From the NCBI GenBank assembly GCA_018292915.2, contig JACVVK020000016.1, positions 1,910,001-1,974,000 of the forward strand: a DNA stretch of 64,000 nt, in the 5' to 3' direction. Shown here in pieces: positions 33,329 to 50,205 of the stretch (position 1 is the stretch's first letter; every line of letters starts with the position of its first letter). The notes below the pieces were generated by a model, which was given only the letters and a program-made list of their open reading frames with translations, was not told the DNA's origin and ran no database searches. Origin of the DNA: Batillaria attramentaria. Lineage: Eukaryota; Mollusca; Gastropoda; Batillariidae. The translations under genes and the position numbers were made by a program.

Positions 33329-35654
33329 TTAATTCCTCGAGTTCTTTGGTGGCGGAAAGTTCATTTTCGGGCCTCCTTTGGTGCTCTGTTTCGGAAGGGC
33401 GATAGGAGGCAACCCCAGGCTGCCCATGGGTTGGCGTGGTCTCTGTGACGGTTCTTGTGGGACTGGGGACACGCTGGGGACGGGTGGGGGGACGGCGGGG
33501 CGGGGGGTGGCCGCCGCTATGGCCTCCATCTGATGCTGGAACTGCTGCATCTGGGCCTGCAGACTGGCCACCTGATTGTTGGTGTGGTTCAGCGCACGCT
33601 GCATGTCCGCCACTTGTTTCTCCAGTCGTGTGATCTTGCGCATGCGCTCATTCAGGCGTGTCTCCAGCTCCTGTACCAACTGCTGCAGCTCTTTCTTCTC
33701 TGTCTGCAACCACCGTGACGTCACAATAAGCAAACAATGCAGTCTGTTTTACGACACAACCGTTCACATGTCACGTCATATTTCAGAGGGTATTATTAAG
33801 CTTTCAGTTTGTCAGATGGCAGAGTCTCACATACCCGTAATTTGTAAAGAACTATCTTTGGGTCATGCTTCTTTTCAGTCTGTTGACAAACGTAAAGATG
33901 GTGATAAATTTGTGATAACTCTTTCGTCCTGCCCAATCAATGATAACACGCCCACAGTGGAGCTTCATCAAATCACTTGCATTACCATCAGCTTGCAAAG
34001 CTTGTGAACTGATTCCGAGTGTCTGTGCTTTGAAAGGGAGATATCAAAGGTCAGGGTCACACTAATGCCAGCCTTATGGTTTAAACTCAAATCGTATTTC
34101 CCAAAAGTGCTGACCTCAAGTCGCTCGATGCTCTCCCTGTCGGCAGCGGCGTGGTTTGTGAGGTTGTCTACCTTGGTGCGTGTGTCAGCCAGCTCCTGTT
34201 CCCGCTGTTCTAGCCTCTGAATTGCCTCCTGCAGCTGTTTCTTCATGGCTGCCACTTCCGCCCGCGACTGCTGCACTTCCGCCTGTAACAGCACGATCGA
34301 TATATTGATGTGAATATGGATTTGCCGGATACTGACATTAATGCTTATACAAACACAATGACACATATACTGACGCCCCAATTTCCCCTTGAGAGACTGA
34401 CGCATGAAGTGCATCTTATCTTATCTTATCTTACCATATCTTATCAGCTCCTATATATGCGCTTAGTATTTATATTTGTTTTACCTAGTTGTAATTGTCA
34501 TTTGTTTTCTACGCTTTTTTGTAACCGGGAGTTCGAGAAATTAGCATGAAGGTGCAGCGTCTCCTGCATGTCCTAGGTTTATATTGCCCCGTAGACCAGT
34601 TTGCATCCTTTGTCCAACGTTACATTTTTGTTTTTTTCATGTAGTGCAGGCACACTCAGCCGCGAATTAGTCTTTGTGGCTTGCGCGGCTTTAAGCCCTA
34701 AAAACTCACTCACTCACCCTTATCAGCTCTTATCTTATAGACACATTTCGTCGCGCTTTTCTTGATTGCTTTGGTTGACCGCACGTGATTGATAGCCAAC
34801 AACTAATTCAACAGTGAAGCGCCAAATGTTTCATAAGGGAAAACATTTTTCTCTTCATTGTTGAATTAGTTGTTGGCAATCAATCACGTGCGGTCAACCA
34901 AAGCAGTCAAGAAAAGCGCGACGAAATATTCGGAATCATTTTATAATTTCATACTCAGCGACTGATTACCAGTACCTTTACCCGCATCATAGGTAGACCA
35001 GCACAGTAGCAACCCCCCCCCCCCCCCCCCCCCCCCCCCCACACACACACACATTTCATAAACAGACCAGATGTTGGTGGCGAGTTACCTGTTCTTGCCG
35101 CTTGGTGTCGCCGTCCTGCTGTAGACCAATGAGCGTCTCGAGATGCTCCAAGCGTTCCTCTACCTTGTCCACCTTGTCCACCAGACTCCGCACGCTAGGT
35201 GTCGGTGACCTAACTGTCTGTACAACCACAAGGAGCACACGATGATGTTAATTAGGAGGCAAACACACATGGCCCCAGCCGGGGGTTTATTTCAGCGGAA
35301 CACGGCATTGAATCTGCTCAGTGAATATAGACCATTTAGATGCTAACTAAACGGCCTTAAGATACGATGGACTATGCTGTAAAACGACCTTAGGGACTAA
35401 ACTGTTTGACATCGGATAGAAGTTACAGACATTAGCTAACGTTAACAAATCAAATGAAAAAAAAAATACACAAGCATAACACTTAGCCTAAAAAGGGCAC
35501 TGTTATTTGTCCAGTCAAGCGTACTTTTGATACGGATACGTGATATACTCTTGGCCCAGCCTACCTTTCTGAACGTGCTGTCCATGTCTGTGTCCTCAGC
35601 CTGGGGTCGTGGTGGTAGCTGTCGGCCCCTCGTTATGTTTGTTCTGTTGAACAT
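33329..35654 (-). CDS. Coiled-coil protein, function unknown
   Basis: Four coding exons in transcript order: 35565-35654, 35089-35217, 34115-34282 and 33329-33703. All introns are phase 0, so the joins keep the frame, giving 253 aa. Three acceptors have clean CAG ends. The donor after exon 3 is GTCAGC, weaker than the others. Residues 1-30 are basic and Pro-containing (TRGRQLPPRPQ). Residues ~45-65, ~75-128 and ~130-185 have heptad-like hydrophobic spacing (LVDKVDKVEERLEHLETLIG; MKKQLQEAIQRLEQREQEL; LETRLNERMRKITRLEKQVA), which predicts an extended coiled coil. The last ~65 residues are Pro-rich and end PPPKNSRN. The family is not recognised; a structural or scaffold role is only a guess. An acceptor-like site at about 35717 suggests a non-coding first exon further upstream. 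Confidence 0.75.
34745..34927. mobile_element. Fold-back (MITE-like) inverted repeat
   Basis: Two 75-bp arms, 34745-34819 and 34853-34927, are reverse complements with about three mismatches, around a 33-bp loop. The ends are ATTTCGTCGCGC...GCGCGACGAAAT. It lies in intron 2 of the coiled-coil gene. No target-site duplication is obvious. Confidence 0.9.
35013..35052. repeat. Poly-C run followed by (CA)n
   Basis: A homopolymer of about 28 C, then ACACACAC, 37 bp beyond the donor end of coiled-coil exon 2 on the minus strand. Confidence 0.9.
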
Positions 35655-35959
35655 TGCTACAGGAAAAATTGCGAAGTCGCAAGGGAATAGCAAGTTTCCT
35701 TGGGCTGGACGACCTTGAAAGTGAAAACAAAAACACGAAATGAATGCCTGTATGAGAGCGAGCAATGCTACTGTTATCGATTTTCACTCTTAAATACATG
35801 TAGCTGTGTGGGAATCTGAAACTGAGTAGGCAATACAGTTCATGACCCCGCCACAGGCCCACAGGTGGTTTCTCTTGACACTCCTGTTCATAATTCGTGG
35901 TTGAGATTACCTGAAGCTTGGCACTGGCACAGAGTCGCCATTCATCCAACGTTCGAACT

Positions 35960-40940
<4,981 letters not shown>

Positions 40941-40957
40941 CGGGGCTAGTTGCGGAT

Positions 40958-41124
40958 TTCGTAGGGAGGACTTCGTTGAGCAGCGTAACCCCTTTACATG
41001 TAAATTAGGCTCACACGGCAGAGGCCGCGAGCTGCTAACGCGCTGCGATTAGCTAATGGCACCCGTACAGTGCCTAATTTACATGCAAGTGGGTTACGCT
41101 GCTCAGCGAAGTTCTCCGTACGAA
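40958..41124. mobile_element. Fold-back inverted repeat near the HHIPL-A 3' end
   Basis: Arms 40958-41010 and 41072-41124 (53 bp each) are reverse complements at 47 of 53 positions around a 61-bp loop. Arm ends are TTCGTA...TACGAA and the inner edge is TAAATTAGGC. It starts 85 bp past the stop codon of the HHIPL-A gene and may fall in its 3' UTR. Confidence 0.88.
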
Positions 41125-41208
41125 GCCCTACTAAGTCTCGAAGTTAGCGGACGTCAATGCTGGAAATGACTGCATGTGCACGGTGACTCGGTAGGCCGCA
41201 CGGCGAGA

Positions 41209-41661
41209 TCACATGACAAGGCCGCACAGTCGGTAGAGCACGTGCAGCAGGAGAAGTGAGACTACTGGCAGGGGACTGAGGGTGGCGACGGCACACGTCA
41301 CTGGCTTCTGGGCCGTCCTGAAACATACAGATGGACATGGAAACGTTAAGCGACCTCCGTTCCCACACTTTGTAAAGTTTCGGCGGATCAGTGTTGCGCT
41401 TTTCTGGTTTCATGGAAGTAACAGAACGAAAAAACAAACAACTGCAAGACATCACGCCGACCAGATAGTTCCGACTCCTTTCGTGTTTTAGTTCGAACCC
41501 TGAACTGTCTGTTAGGTGTGGAGAAGATTGTATACAGTTCGTTGCACGAGTGTGTTTGTAAAGGACAGTACATACCCGATCGGTGGTACAACTTGAAACA
41601 GGGTTCCTCGGGGCTTTAACACGGAGAATTCGGACGCCATCAGTAGCATCAGCTCACCTGG

Positions 41662-41723
<62 letters not shown>

Positions 41724-42881
41724 TCATGACACATTCACACTTACCACCATGCCTTGATAGCCAAGTTGCTCAGTTGCATAAACAATCAGTTAGCGACTAC
41801 AGATACTAAACCACGCCCTGTTACCCTGCGAAAGGTGACCGTCTGTGGATTTGCCTGCTGGACACGAAACAATCGATCAGCGGGTCCACTCACCGTCGTC
41901 ACGCTGCCCAAAGGCCAGTAGGAAGGCGCTCTTGTCGTGACGTGCTTGACAGGGACAGCGTGACTCGGGACACACTGACCACTCGCGGCTCGTCCAGTTA
42001 CCGCCGGACTCCCTCAGTAGGTACGTATGTCTGCCAACACACAACACACAATATATAAAGGATGTGGCTAACTTTCGAACATAGTGTGACCTTAAAGTAA
42101 CATAGACTTGCTCTACAGATCTGTTATTCGTTTTTGCGTTTTCCTACACTGTACTGGTTGTCACATCCGAGGGTGTGGGGTGAGTGTTAGCGGGAGAAGG
42201 GAGTGGGGGTGGGGGTTCGGAGGGATGGGGAGTGGTGTCGGATCGTTGTAATACATAAATACTTCAGGTTGTAAACGTAATTGCACGATGCTGGACTGTA
42301 CACTAAAAGGCACACTGCTTTCAGCAGGGACACTTCTATCCACTGCCTTTGTTCTGGGTGAGAGAACTACGTGACCAACCCCGTGACGACATCGCCGTAC
42401 AGCAAGGAGCCCTGGAGCTGTGAGAAGTGACTTCCCCTGTAGACATAGCCCGCCACTACAGCACTGCCCCAGTCCGGGGAGTAGGCGTACGTGTAGATCG
42501 GCTTCGCCTCGTTCTCTGACACACGATAAAATAAAAAAATAAATAACACATCAATAAAAAAAATAAAAAACCCCAAACATACTGCGTAAAACCATCTGTC
42601 TCAGCTTGCGAGATAGATATCACACGTTATTGACTTTCCCGTAGCAATTTCCTCTTCCATTAGACGTATATCATACATCATTAGGTGGGAGCCTACATCG
42701 TGGTGTGTGGGCTTATTGGATTGGATTGTGTTCATATGTTTATAATCTACATGCAGCTTAGAAACTTTACCAGACGTTATATTAGTTGTTCAAGGAACAG
42801 AGCATCAATAAATCTCAAAGTCGCTAAATTTGACCTACTACCATTTTCTTTTTTCGAATATTCTCAAAAGTGGTTGGGCGA

Positions 42882-42934
<53 letters not shown>

Positions 42935-42937
42935 ACA

Positions 42938-42973
<36 letters not shown>

Positions 42974-43598
42974 ACACACACACACACAACGACCAGGGGG
43001 CGCCGGAAGATGTTGGGGGGAGGGGGGGGGGGGCAGAATCTCAAAGGGGAGGAACGCCAGAGCCAGTGAAAGGAAAGACGTTGCCCGGAGAAAGTGAAAA
43101 GCGGAGGGGGGGTGGGGGGGGGCGGCGTTCAGATGCTGCACAGACAAAAACCTTTCCGAACCAGTGAGCCAGTGAAAGGAAGGACGTTGCCTAAAGAAAA
43201 TGAAAAGCGGGGGGGGGGGGGGGGGGGGGGCGTTCAGATGCTGCGCAGACAAAAACCTTTACGAACCAGGGAGCCACTGAAAGGAAGGACGTTGCCCAAT
43301 TGCCCAAAGAAAGTGAAAAGCGGGGGGTGGGGGGGGGGGGATTTGACGACTTTCTGCAAAGTCGTTTTGATATTTCATGCAACGGCTAAACTGGGTTCTC
43401 TGTTGGGTGGGATGAGGAAGAGAGCAGGAAGAGGGGGAGGGGAAGGGAGGGGGGGGGGGAGACCATGGCTTTGCCCCCCCCCCTCTTGCCATAGTCCACC
43501 TGATTTTCCAGGGAGGCAAAAAGATACTCTTGCCCCCCCTGCTTGGGTACAGGGGGGGCAGCTGCCCCCCACCCCTTGCCCCCCCGGTTCCGGCGCCC

Positions 43599-43671
<73 letters not shown>

Positions 43672-45053
43672 GGAAGTAAGTAAAGCTGAGAGCGCTCCCT
43701 AGATCTAGGAGATGTGTGCTTTGTATGCCGTTGGACAAGTCTACCTTGCCCTATATTGGCTACAAGCCAAAGTGGAGGGGGAGGGGGGGGGGCGGATCTA
43801 TCATATCGCTGAAACGTCTAACAGATCTAAGGGTATCTCACCATTCATAGGGCCCAATATATATAATATACGTGTACGAACTTGTCCGCGTGTCTCGGGC
43901 TAGATGGGGAGCTCGAGATCGAAGGGTCGAGAGTTCGAACCCCGACAGAGCCACACTGAATTTGTCCAGTGCCCCTGTTTTTTTAAATCACTCTCGCGGT
44001 AGACACAAGACGTTAAACCTTAAAACGCCCACCCACCCACCCACCTCGACTGCGCCTGAACCTGTTGCATATTATAATGTAAAAGCGTTTTGCTTTCTGG
44101 CGCTGCTGACCTATCTTTGTACAGTTGAGGGAATTGAAGCAGTACGTCCCCTCCTTCAGGTTCCAGCCGTAGTTGCGTCCCTTCTGCACGTTGTTGATTT
44201 CCTCGAACATGTCCGTGCCCGTGTCGCCACAGAATATGCGGCCTGTGCCTGTCACACCAAGATACAATACAACTGACAACGAAACCCGACATTGTAACCG
44301 ATTCAATTTTCACCTGGAACAGCGTTGTTTTGGGTGTGTATTGCTTGTGGGTTGGTTTTGTGTGTTGTCCGCTTTGTTTGTTTGTTGCCTAGTTGTTGTT
44401 GTTTTTTTCCTTTTTGTTTGTGTTGCTTTTTTGTTGGGGTAAAGGAGCGTGGTGGCCGGCAGGCAGAAAGAAACTTCGACAGTCTAAATACAAAATAATA
44501 TTGTTTTGTGTTACTGCTGTTGGTATCACACGGAAGAGCAACATAACAAAATAAAACACTGCTACTTGTGTCGTTTGTGCAATGCAAAGTTACCTCCTCT
44601 GTTTTTACTGTCCAGACTACAGCGCCAAGGGTTGCGCAAGCCCAGAGCAAACACTTCCGGTCTGGCATGCGGGTTTCCGATGAAAGGGTTGGAAGGTGGT
44701 ATATGGTACAGACGAGCGCTGGATGAGTCGCCAGCCTCAAGACCCTGCTGATCCACGTCAACACGCAACACCTTGCCCAGGAACGATTGTCTGTCAAACA
44801 ACACCCCCACAACACAAAATACACCCCCGCAAAAAAAAACAACAAAGAACGAGCAAAAGAAGGTTCAGCTGGAAAAGCAAGTTAGTGTATACTTCATGCT
44901 GAGGAGGCCAAGATCAAGACCGTCTTGAACTTCCCTCCATCCCAAACATGGGTTGATAAAACCAAACCATAAATATACCAAACGCAAAACCAAAGAAAAT
45001 GGTGACTTGTCTGGCCGAGAGGGAATGGACTTCTACACCTACAAAGTACACGC

Positions 45054-45105
<52 letters not shown>

Positions 45106-45116
45106 GTGTGTGTGTG

Positions 45117-45176
<60 letters not shown>

Positions 45177-46627
45177 TTGTGTTTTTAAGAGAGAGAGAGA
45201 GCTTACGAATCCTGGGCGTTTCCTTGCAGGTCATCGTTGCCTGTCCCATCCCCAGTAAAGATATACAATAGTCCATCATCGCCAAACAGCAACTGCGGCA
45301 CAAGCACAGGTACTCAAAATTCACCTGTTGTTCAATAATAAATGGTCGGGCGAAGAAACCGCCTTGCATTCAGTAAATAATACACACGAAACCACGCTAG
45401 AAAACATTTCTTCGATATTTATATCTGTCAGTCGTCAAGATCTCGAGCCAGGCATGTTATAGGCAACTCGTATACCTAAATTTGTTGTATTATGCAGTGT
45501 TTCAAGAATACAGCGAAAATTCCCATGGCAAATATATTTTCGAGAGAGATTTATAGAGACACTCTCACCTGGCCCCCGTTGCCCTTAACGAAGGGCTGCC
45601 GTACACGTAGTAAAAATCGCTCTGACGTCACGTCCACTACGTCATCAGTGGCAGTGAACTCGCTGACGTAAGTGTAGTCCTGGCCACTGACGTTACGAAT
45701 GTAGTAGCTAAACACCCGTCCTACAGATGTCTGGTTGTAGCGAGGATGTAATGCCACGCTCAGTAAACCTGAAAACAACACAAATAAAACCATTTTCACT
45801 CCCTCCCATTTTTATGTGGAATTTTAGGCTGCACGTCAGTAATGGCCAGTTCAGTAGAACACCGGCACTGAGGAACAAGATTGATCATTCAACATACACA
45901 GTTTACAATAAACAAGAGATTAATAGGTCATGCTAAAGAGTTGTACGTTAAGGACGATCGAGCAGGAAACGTATTCAATAGAAGCAGAGTGTTAAATGGG
46001 TACAGAATGGCTAAGGATAAGGGTCTTCATTAAAGTCAAATCATACGACTGAGCAAATGTTCCGGTTTCGCGGTTGCTCACATTACCAAAACTGCGGAGC
46101 TGCAGAGTGCCGAGACATCTCAGAGCTCATATAATTATTTCATTATGTTTGCACATAATCGTGCCTGACTTGATCATATGATAAAATGATTCGGAGGATA
46201 CCGATAGAAATATTGACTGTGCAAACAGGGGGCGAGAGGGCCTGGTGACAGATTTGTCCCGAGTATGGCCCAAACTGGAACTTGACTAAGGTTTTCAGCT
46301 CTTTACAGCCCCTTGTCTGGTTTGCTTACCCCTCTCTTCCCCTTCTGTACCGCTGGTCATCACGCGGTCTCGGATGTCCATGAAAACCTGACCCTCGTCT
46401 GATCCATCCAGAAATGAGCGGACTACTCCTCTCTGCTCCACTACAAGAGTCCTCACTATGTTGTCTCGTGTGATGGGGATGTACTCTACCGGGCTGTATA
46501 GTTTATCCACCAGTTTCTTCAGACAGAAGCAAGAGGACCCGCTGACGTCATCCGGGAAGACAGTGCACGTGCACAAAAGCATGACAAAAACAGCTGTTCT
46601 GACAGTTTCTCTCAGCCGTAGAACCAT
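41209..46627 (-). CDS. HHIP-like protein A (short, hydrophobic C-terminus)
   Basis: Nine coding exons in transcript order: 46330-46627, 45569-45768, 45207-45292, 44594-44790, 44111-44248, 42380-42515, 41894-42030, 41576-41657 and 41209-41317, in frame to 460 aa. A signal peptide is likely ([14 protein letters not shown]). The rest is the six-bladed sorbosone/glucose-dehydrogenase-like propeller of the HHIP family: [117 protein letters not shown] and GELMLLMA. The Cys-rich folate-receptor-like domain of HHIPL proteins is absent. The last exon encodes [20 protein letters not shown] and on to a terminus ending CGLVM, a hydrophobic end that suggests a GPI-attachment signal or membrane anchor. The donor of exon 6 (GTTGGT) is weak. 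Family members are secreted or membrane-tethered; binding to hedgehog is known for HHIP itself but is not shown here. Confidence 0.88.
42884..43670. repeat. (CA)n and G-rich low-complexity cluster in HHIPL-A intron 5
   Basis: (CA)n at 42884-42990 and 43603-43669 bracket three copies of an ~80-100-bp unit (GTGAAAAGCGG, a G tract, CAGACAAAAACCTTTNCGAA, GAAAGGAAGGACGTTGCC) at about 43060-43350. The frames here are composition artefacts. Confidence 0.85.
43895..44044 (+). mobile_element. tRNA-derived SINE-like element, + strand
   Basis: Has a B-box (GAGTTCGAACCCC), a GTAGACACAAGACGTTAAAC tail and (CACC)n at the end, the same design as the SINE at 16845-17016 but with a different body. It lies in HHIPL-A intron 5. 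Confidence 0.65.
45055..45165. repeat. (TG)n microsatellite in HHIPL-A intron 3
   Basis: About 110 bp of TG with GCAG and TTG interruptions, followed by (GA)n up to 45200, ending just before exon 3. Confidence 0.93.
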
Positions 46628-47451
46628 GGCGGTAGGTGAGAAAGCCTAGTCCCTGGACCCCAGACGGCGTGTGTATGGCGACAATGTGAAGCCGATGATT
46701 GATTTGAGAAGTGATTACCCTGGGGGCCGTCTCAGCAGCGTGTGTGGTAATGAGAGCTGATCCGCCTTGTGTTCTCTCCTTCCCTTTTTGTCTTCACTGC
46801 ATTTTCATTTCCTCCTCCTCGTCTGATCGATGCAACCTTTCACAATCCGTTCTGGAACAGACGAGATTGTGGTCGTCACTGTGGGCAACAGAAAGGACAA
46901 AGTTCAGGGTTTCTGTTCTTTCCAATCAGTTTAGGGATATGGTGGGTTACCTCCTTCGGCTAATCACTACACACTTAACCAGATTTCCACATTTATAATC
47001 AAGGAGAAAAACCAAACAGCGGCCAGGCTACAATATTCTGTAGACCTTTCTTCATTCATTTCCTTCACCGAACCTACAGTCTGTTTGCTGTCGTGAGTGC
47101 CACACACACACACACACACACACACACGTACGTCCTGACAGAGAAAGAGAAAACGTGCGTATTTGCTGAACCGCTGGGCGTAGATCAAAGTTACGAGTAA
47201 CATGTTCAATTTGTAATTTCACCAGTTTGGGTTTAATGTTTCTACCATGCCAGGGCCGACACATGTTGTGTGTTTGAAATCCGGATGCTGTGTTTGATTT
47301 TCGGGTTTCGACGACTGTAATAATGACTTTTGATATACTGCGTGCAGAGACTGGCGGGTGTAAAATCGATATGGTGCACGGTTTCTGCTTCACAACATGG
47401 TCATCATCACATTAACAGCCACACGGTGACATAAATCATAGCACGATTTTA

Positions 47452-47487
<36 letters not shown>

Positions 47488-47576
47488 AGAAGAATACCGT
47501 GCAAACACATGGACACCACTGTAAACACATACGAAGGCAGTAACGTTATGGATATTGTAAGTTAGCAGCCTCGTGT

Positions 47577-47638
<62 letters not shown>

Positions 47639-47740
47639 CTGTAAATAATAACATAGCAACACATGTGAAGGCAGTAACTTCATGGATATTGTATGAGTAG
47701 TTAACAACCTCACACCGGCCACTGTAAATGACAACATATC
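46628..47740. other. Upstream region of HHIPL-A; repeats only
   Basis: No further gene is seen. (CA)n at 47101-47127 and 47580-47635, and (CT)n at 47457-47483. A ~110-bp degenerate unit recurs (CACTGTAAA...CACATG..AAGGCAGTAAC..ATGGATATTGTA at about 47512-47560 and 47636-47695), and a third unit is split by the LINE at 47751. Confidence 0.65.
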
Positions 47741-47750
47741 AACACATGAG

Positions 47751-50195
47751 GAAGATAGACTTCACTACATTAAAAAAAGGAAAGACTACAAAAAACTGTT
47801 ACAGTGTAAGAAAACAAGTTTTAAAAACAATGTTCTTAACACACTTAACGATGCTGGTTCAGATTCTAAGACTTTCTGGTCTACTATTAAGTCTTTCTTA
47901 TCAAAAAATTCTTTGCCAAACAAAACAGCGGCAGATAAATGGTTTACCCACTTCAAGGAAGTGTTTAACTCGTGTGCAGTTGAAGAACAGTCAGACTGTA
48001 ACATTGTTGATGAAAATGCAGACGACGTCATACCGGTAGCTAATGATGATGGTCATCATGAAGACTTAGAATCTGATATTTCCCCCGAGGAAGTTGGTGA
48101 CGCAATTAGAGCACTAAAAAATGGTAAAGCTCCAGGACCAGATGGGCTAATTAGTGAATTTTTTAAGAATTCTTCAACAACTATTGTGCCGTTTCTAGTT
48201 AAATTTTTCAATGTGTTATTCTCTTCAGGTGTCTACCCGAAAGCATGGTCTGAATCTCTTATTCTTCCACTGTACAAGAAGGGTGACCCAGATAGTACAG
48301 ATAATTACAGGGGGATCTCACTTTTAAACATAAGTAGCAAATTATACAGTTACATTTTGAATAGAAGGCTTACTAACTGGGTTGAAGAAAACAATATCAT
48401 TAATGAAGCACAGGGTGGGTTTCGGAAACAATACAGCACAGTGGACCAAATTTTCACACTTGTTTCTTTAGTCCAGAAACAGCTCACTAAACACAGAAAA
48501 CTATACGTTGCCTTTATTGATTTTAAAAAAGCTTTCGATTCTGTCGTGCACGACAAATTATGGATGGTTCTGAAAAAAAAACGGACTTAAGGGTAAAATG
48601 TTTAATGCAATCAAAAGCATGTACGAAGTTGTTAAAGCCAGAGTGAGAGTCGGGGGCGATCTAACTGATGCCTTCATGTGCCCCAGAGGCGTGAAGCAGG
48701 GCGAAATTTGCAGTCCGGTGTTATTCTCTTTGCTTATCAACGAGCTCGCAGAAGATATTATGGTTCATGGCAAACATGGTATACAACTCTTTCCAGATGT
48801 TATTGAAATATTGATACTTCTATTTGCAGATGACGTAGCCCTGGTTTCTGATTCTGTAAATGGCTTACAGAATCAGTTGAACATTCTTTGGAACACAGCC
48901 AACCGCCTATGTCTAACAGTTAACTTACAAAAATCAAACGTAATCATTTTCAGGAGTGGTGGTCTTATTTCTAGTCGGGAAAGATGGGTTTATGGTGGTC
49001 AAAATCTCTCAATCGTGAACTGTTATAAATACTTGGGTGTTATTTTGTCAACGCGCCTGTCTTTTTCACACACAATGAATGACATGGCCAGACGGGCAAA
49101 AAAAGGTATTTTTGGTATTTTAAGACTGTTGTGGGCCATTGGTGAGCAGTCGCCAACTATATTTTTTAAACTTTTTGACATGCAGATTCAACCCATCCTG
49201 ACTTATGCAGCTGAAGTGTGGGGCATTGAAGCCAACTTAAAGTCTATTGAAGCCATCCACTTATTTGCCCTGAAGAGATTCTTAAACGTGAACATACATA
49301 CACCAAATACCTTAGTTTATGGAGAATGTGGAAGGTACCCCTTGTTTGTTAATGTTTACTGTAAGTGTATCAAGTATTGGTTGCGCTTGCTCAGCATGCC
49401 CTGCAACAGACTGCCTGCTAAAGCTTACACTATGCTGCTGAATATGCATAACCAAAACAAGAACACCTGGGCTTCTTCTGTGTGCTTTCTACTGTATCGA
49501 TATGGTTTTGGCCATGTGTGGCAAAATCAGGGTGTTGGCGATGTCAATCACTTCCTTTTGGTTTTCAAAACTAGACTGAAAGACTGTTATCAGCAGGAAT
49601 GGCACCACGCCATATCAACAAAGGAGAGGTTTGCTTTTTTTCATTCGATAAAATCATCTATTTCAATCAGTCCTTTTTTTCAACAGATATCGAATCAGAG
49701 CGTCCGTACTTGCCTAGTAAGATTCAGATTAGGTGTTTCACCTTTAAAAACTCATTGTTTGCGCTTTAAAGACAAAAGCACTGAGAGCCAAGCTTGCCCG
49801 CTGTGTCAGGCGCCTGTTGATGATGAACTACACTTTGTTCTGTGTTGCCCCGGCCTCTCAGAGATTCGCTGTCGTTTTATACAGCAAAAGTTTTATAAAC
49901 ATACAAGCGCTTTCCGTCTTGCTTTGTTGATGGCCTCAACAAATGAAACAACTGTTAAAAAGTTAGCAATGTACTTATTTCTGGCCTTCAAAAAAAGGCA
50001 GTCAGTGTCCACCTGACCTTATCACATAGTGATGTCTATGGAGTATATATATATCTGTTGTACACAGTATGTCTGCCGGTACTTGTATAGATGTATTTGT
50101 CTGTCTGTACCTGTATGTATGTATGTATGGTATCACCCCTATTGTATGGGCTCCTGGCCTATCAATAAAAGTGTTCGTTCGTTCGTTCGTTCGTT
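47751..50195 (+). mobile_element. 5'-truncated non-LTR retrotransposon with reverse transcriptase remnant
   Basis: Flanked by exact 10-bp direct repeats AACACATGAG (47741-47750 and 50196-50205). It encodes a jockey/CR1-like reverse transcriptase: ALKNGKAPGPDG, LPLYKKGDPDSTDNYRGISL, EAQGGFRKQYSTVDQIF, YVAFIDFKKAFDSV, RGVKQGEICSPVLFSLLINE and the catalytic box LLFADDVALVSDS, then a C-terminal Cys/His knuckle (CPLCQAP..DELHFVLCCP). The frame ends at a stop at 48588, just after a run of A (48572-48580), and resumes in another frame until 50016, so the copy carries a frameshift and is not intact. The endonuclease domain is missing at the 5' end. AATAAA at about 50164 precedes a (TTCG)n tail at about 50173-50193. 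Confidence 0.93.
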
Positions 50196-50205
50196 AACAC
50201 ATGAG

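Noticed and set aside
33329..35654. BEGAIN orthologue, since BEGAIN lies next to WDR25 in human
   Set aside because: Only general coiled-coil character is shared; no specific sequence block was recognised.
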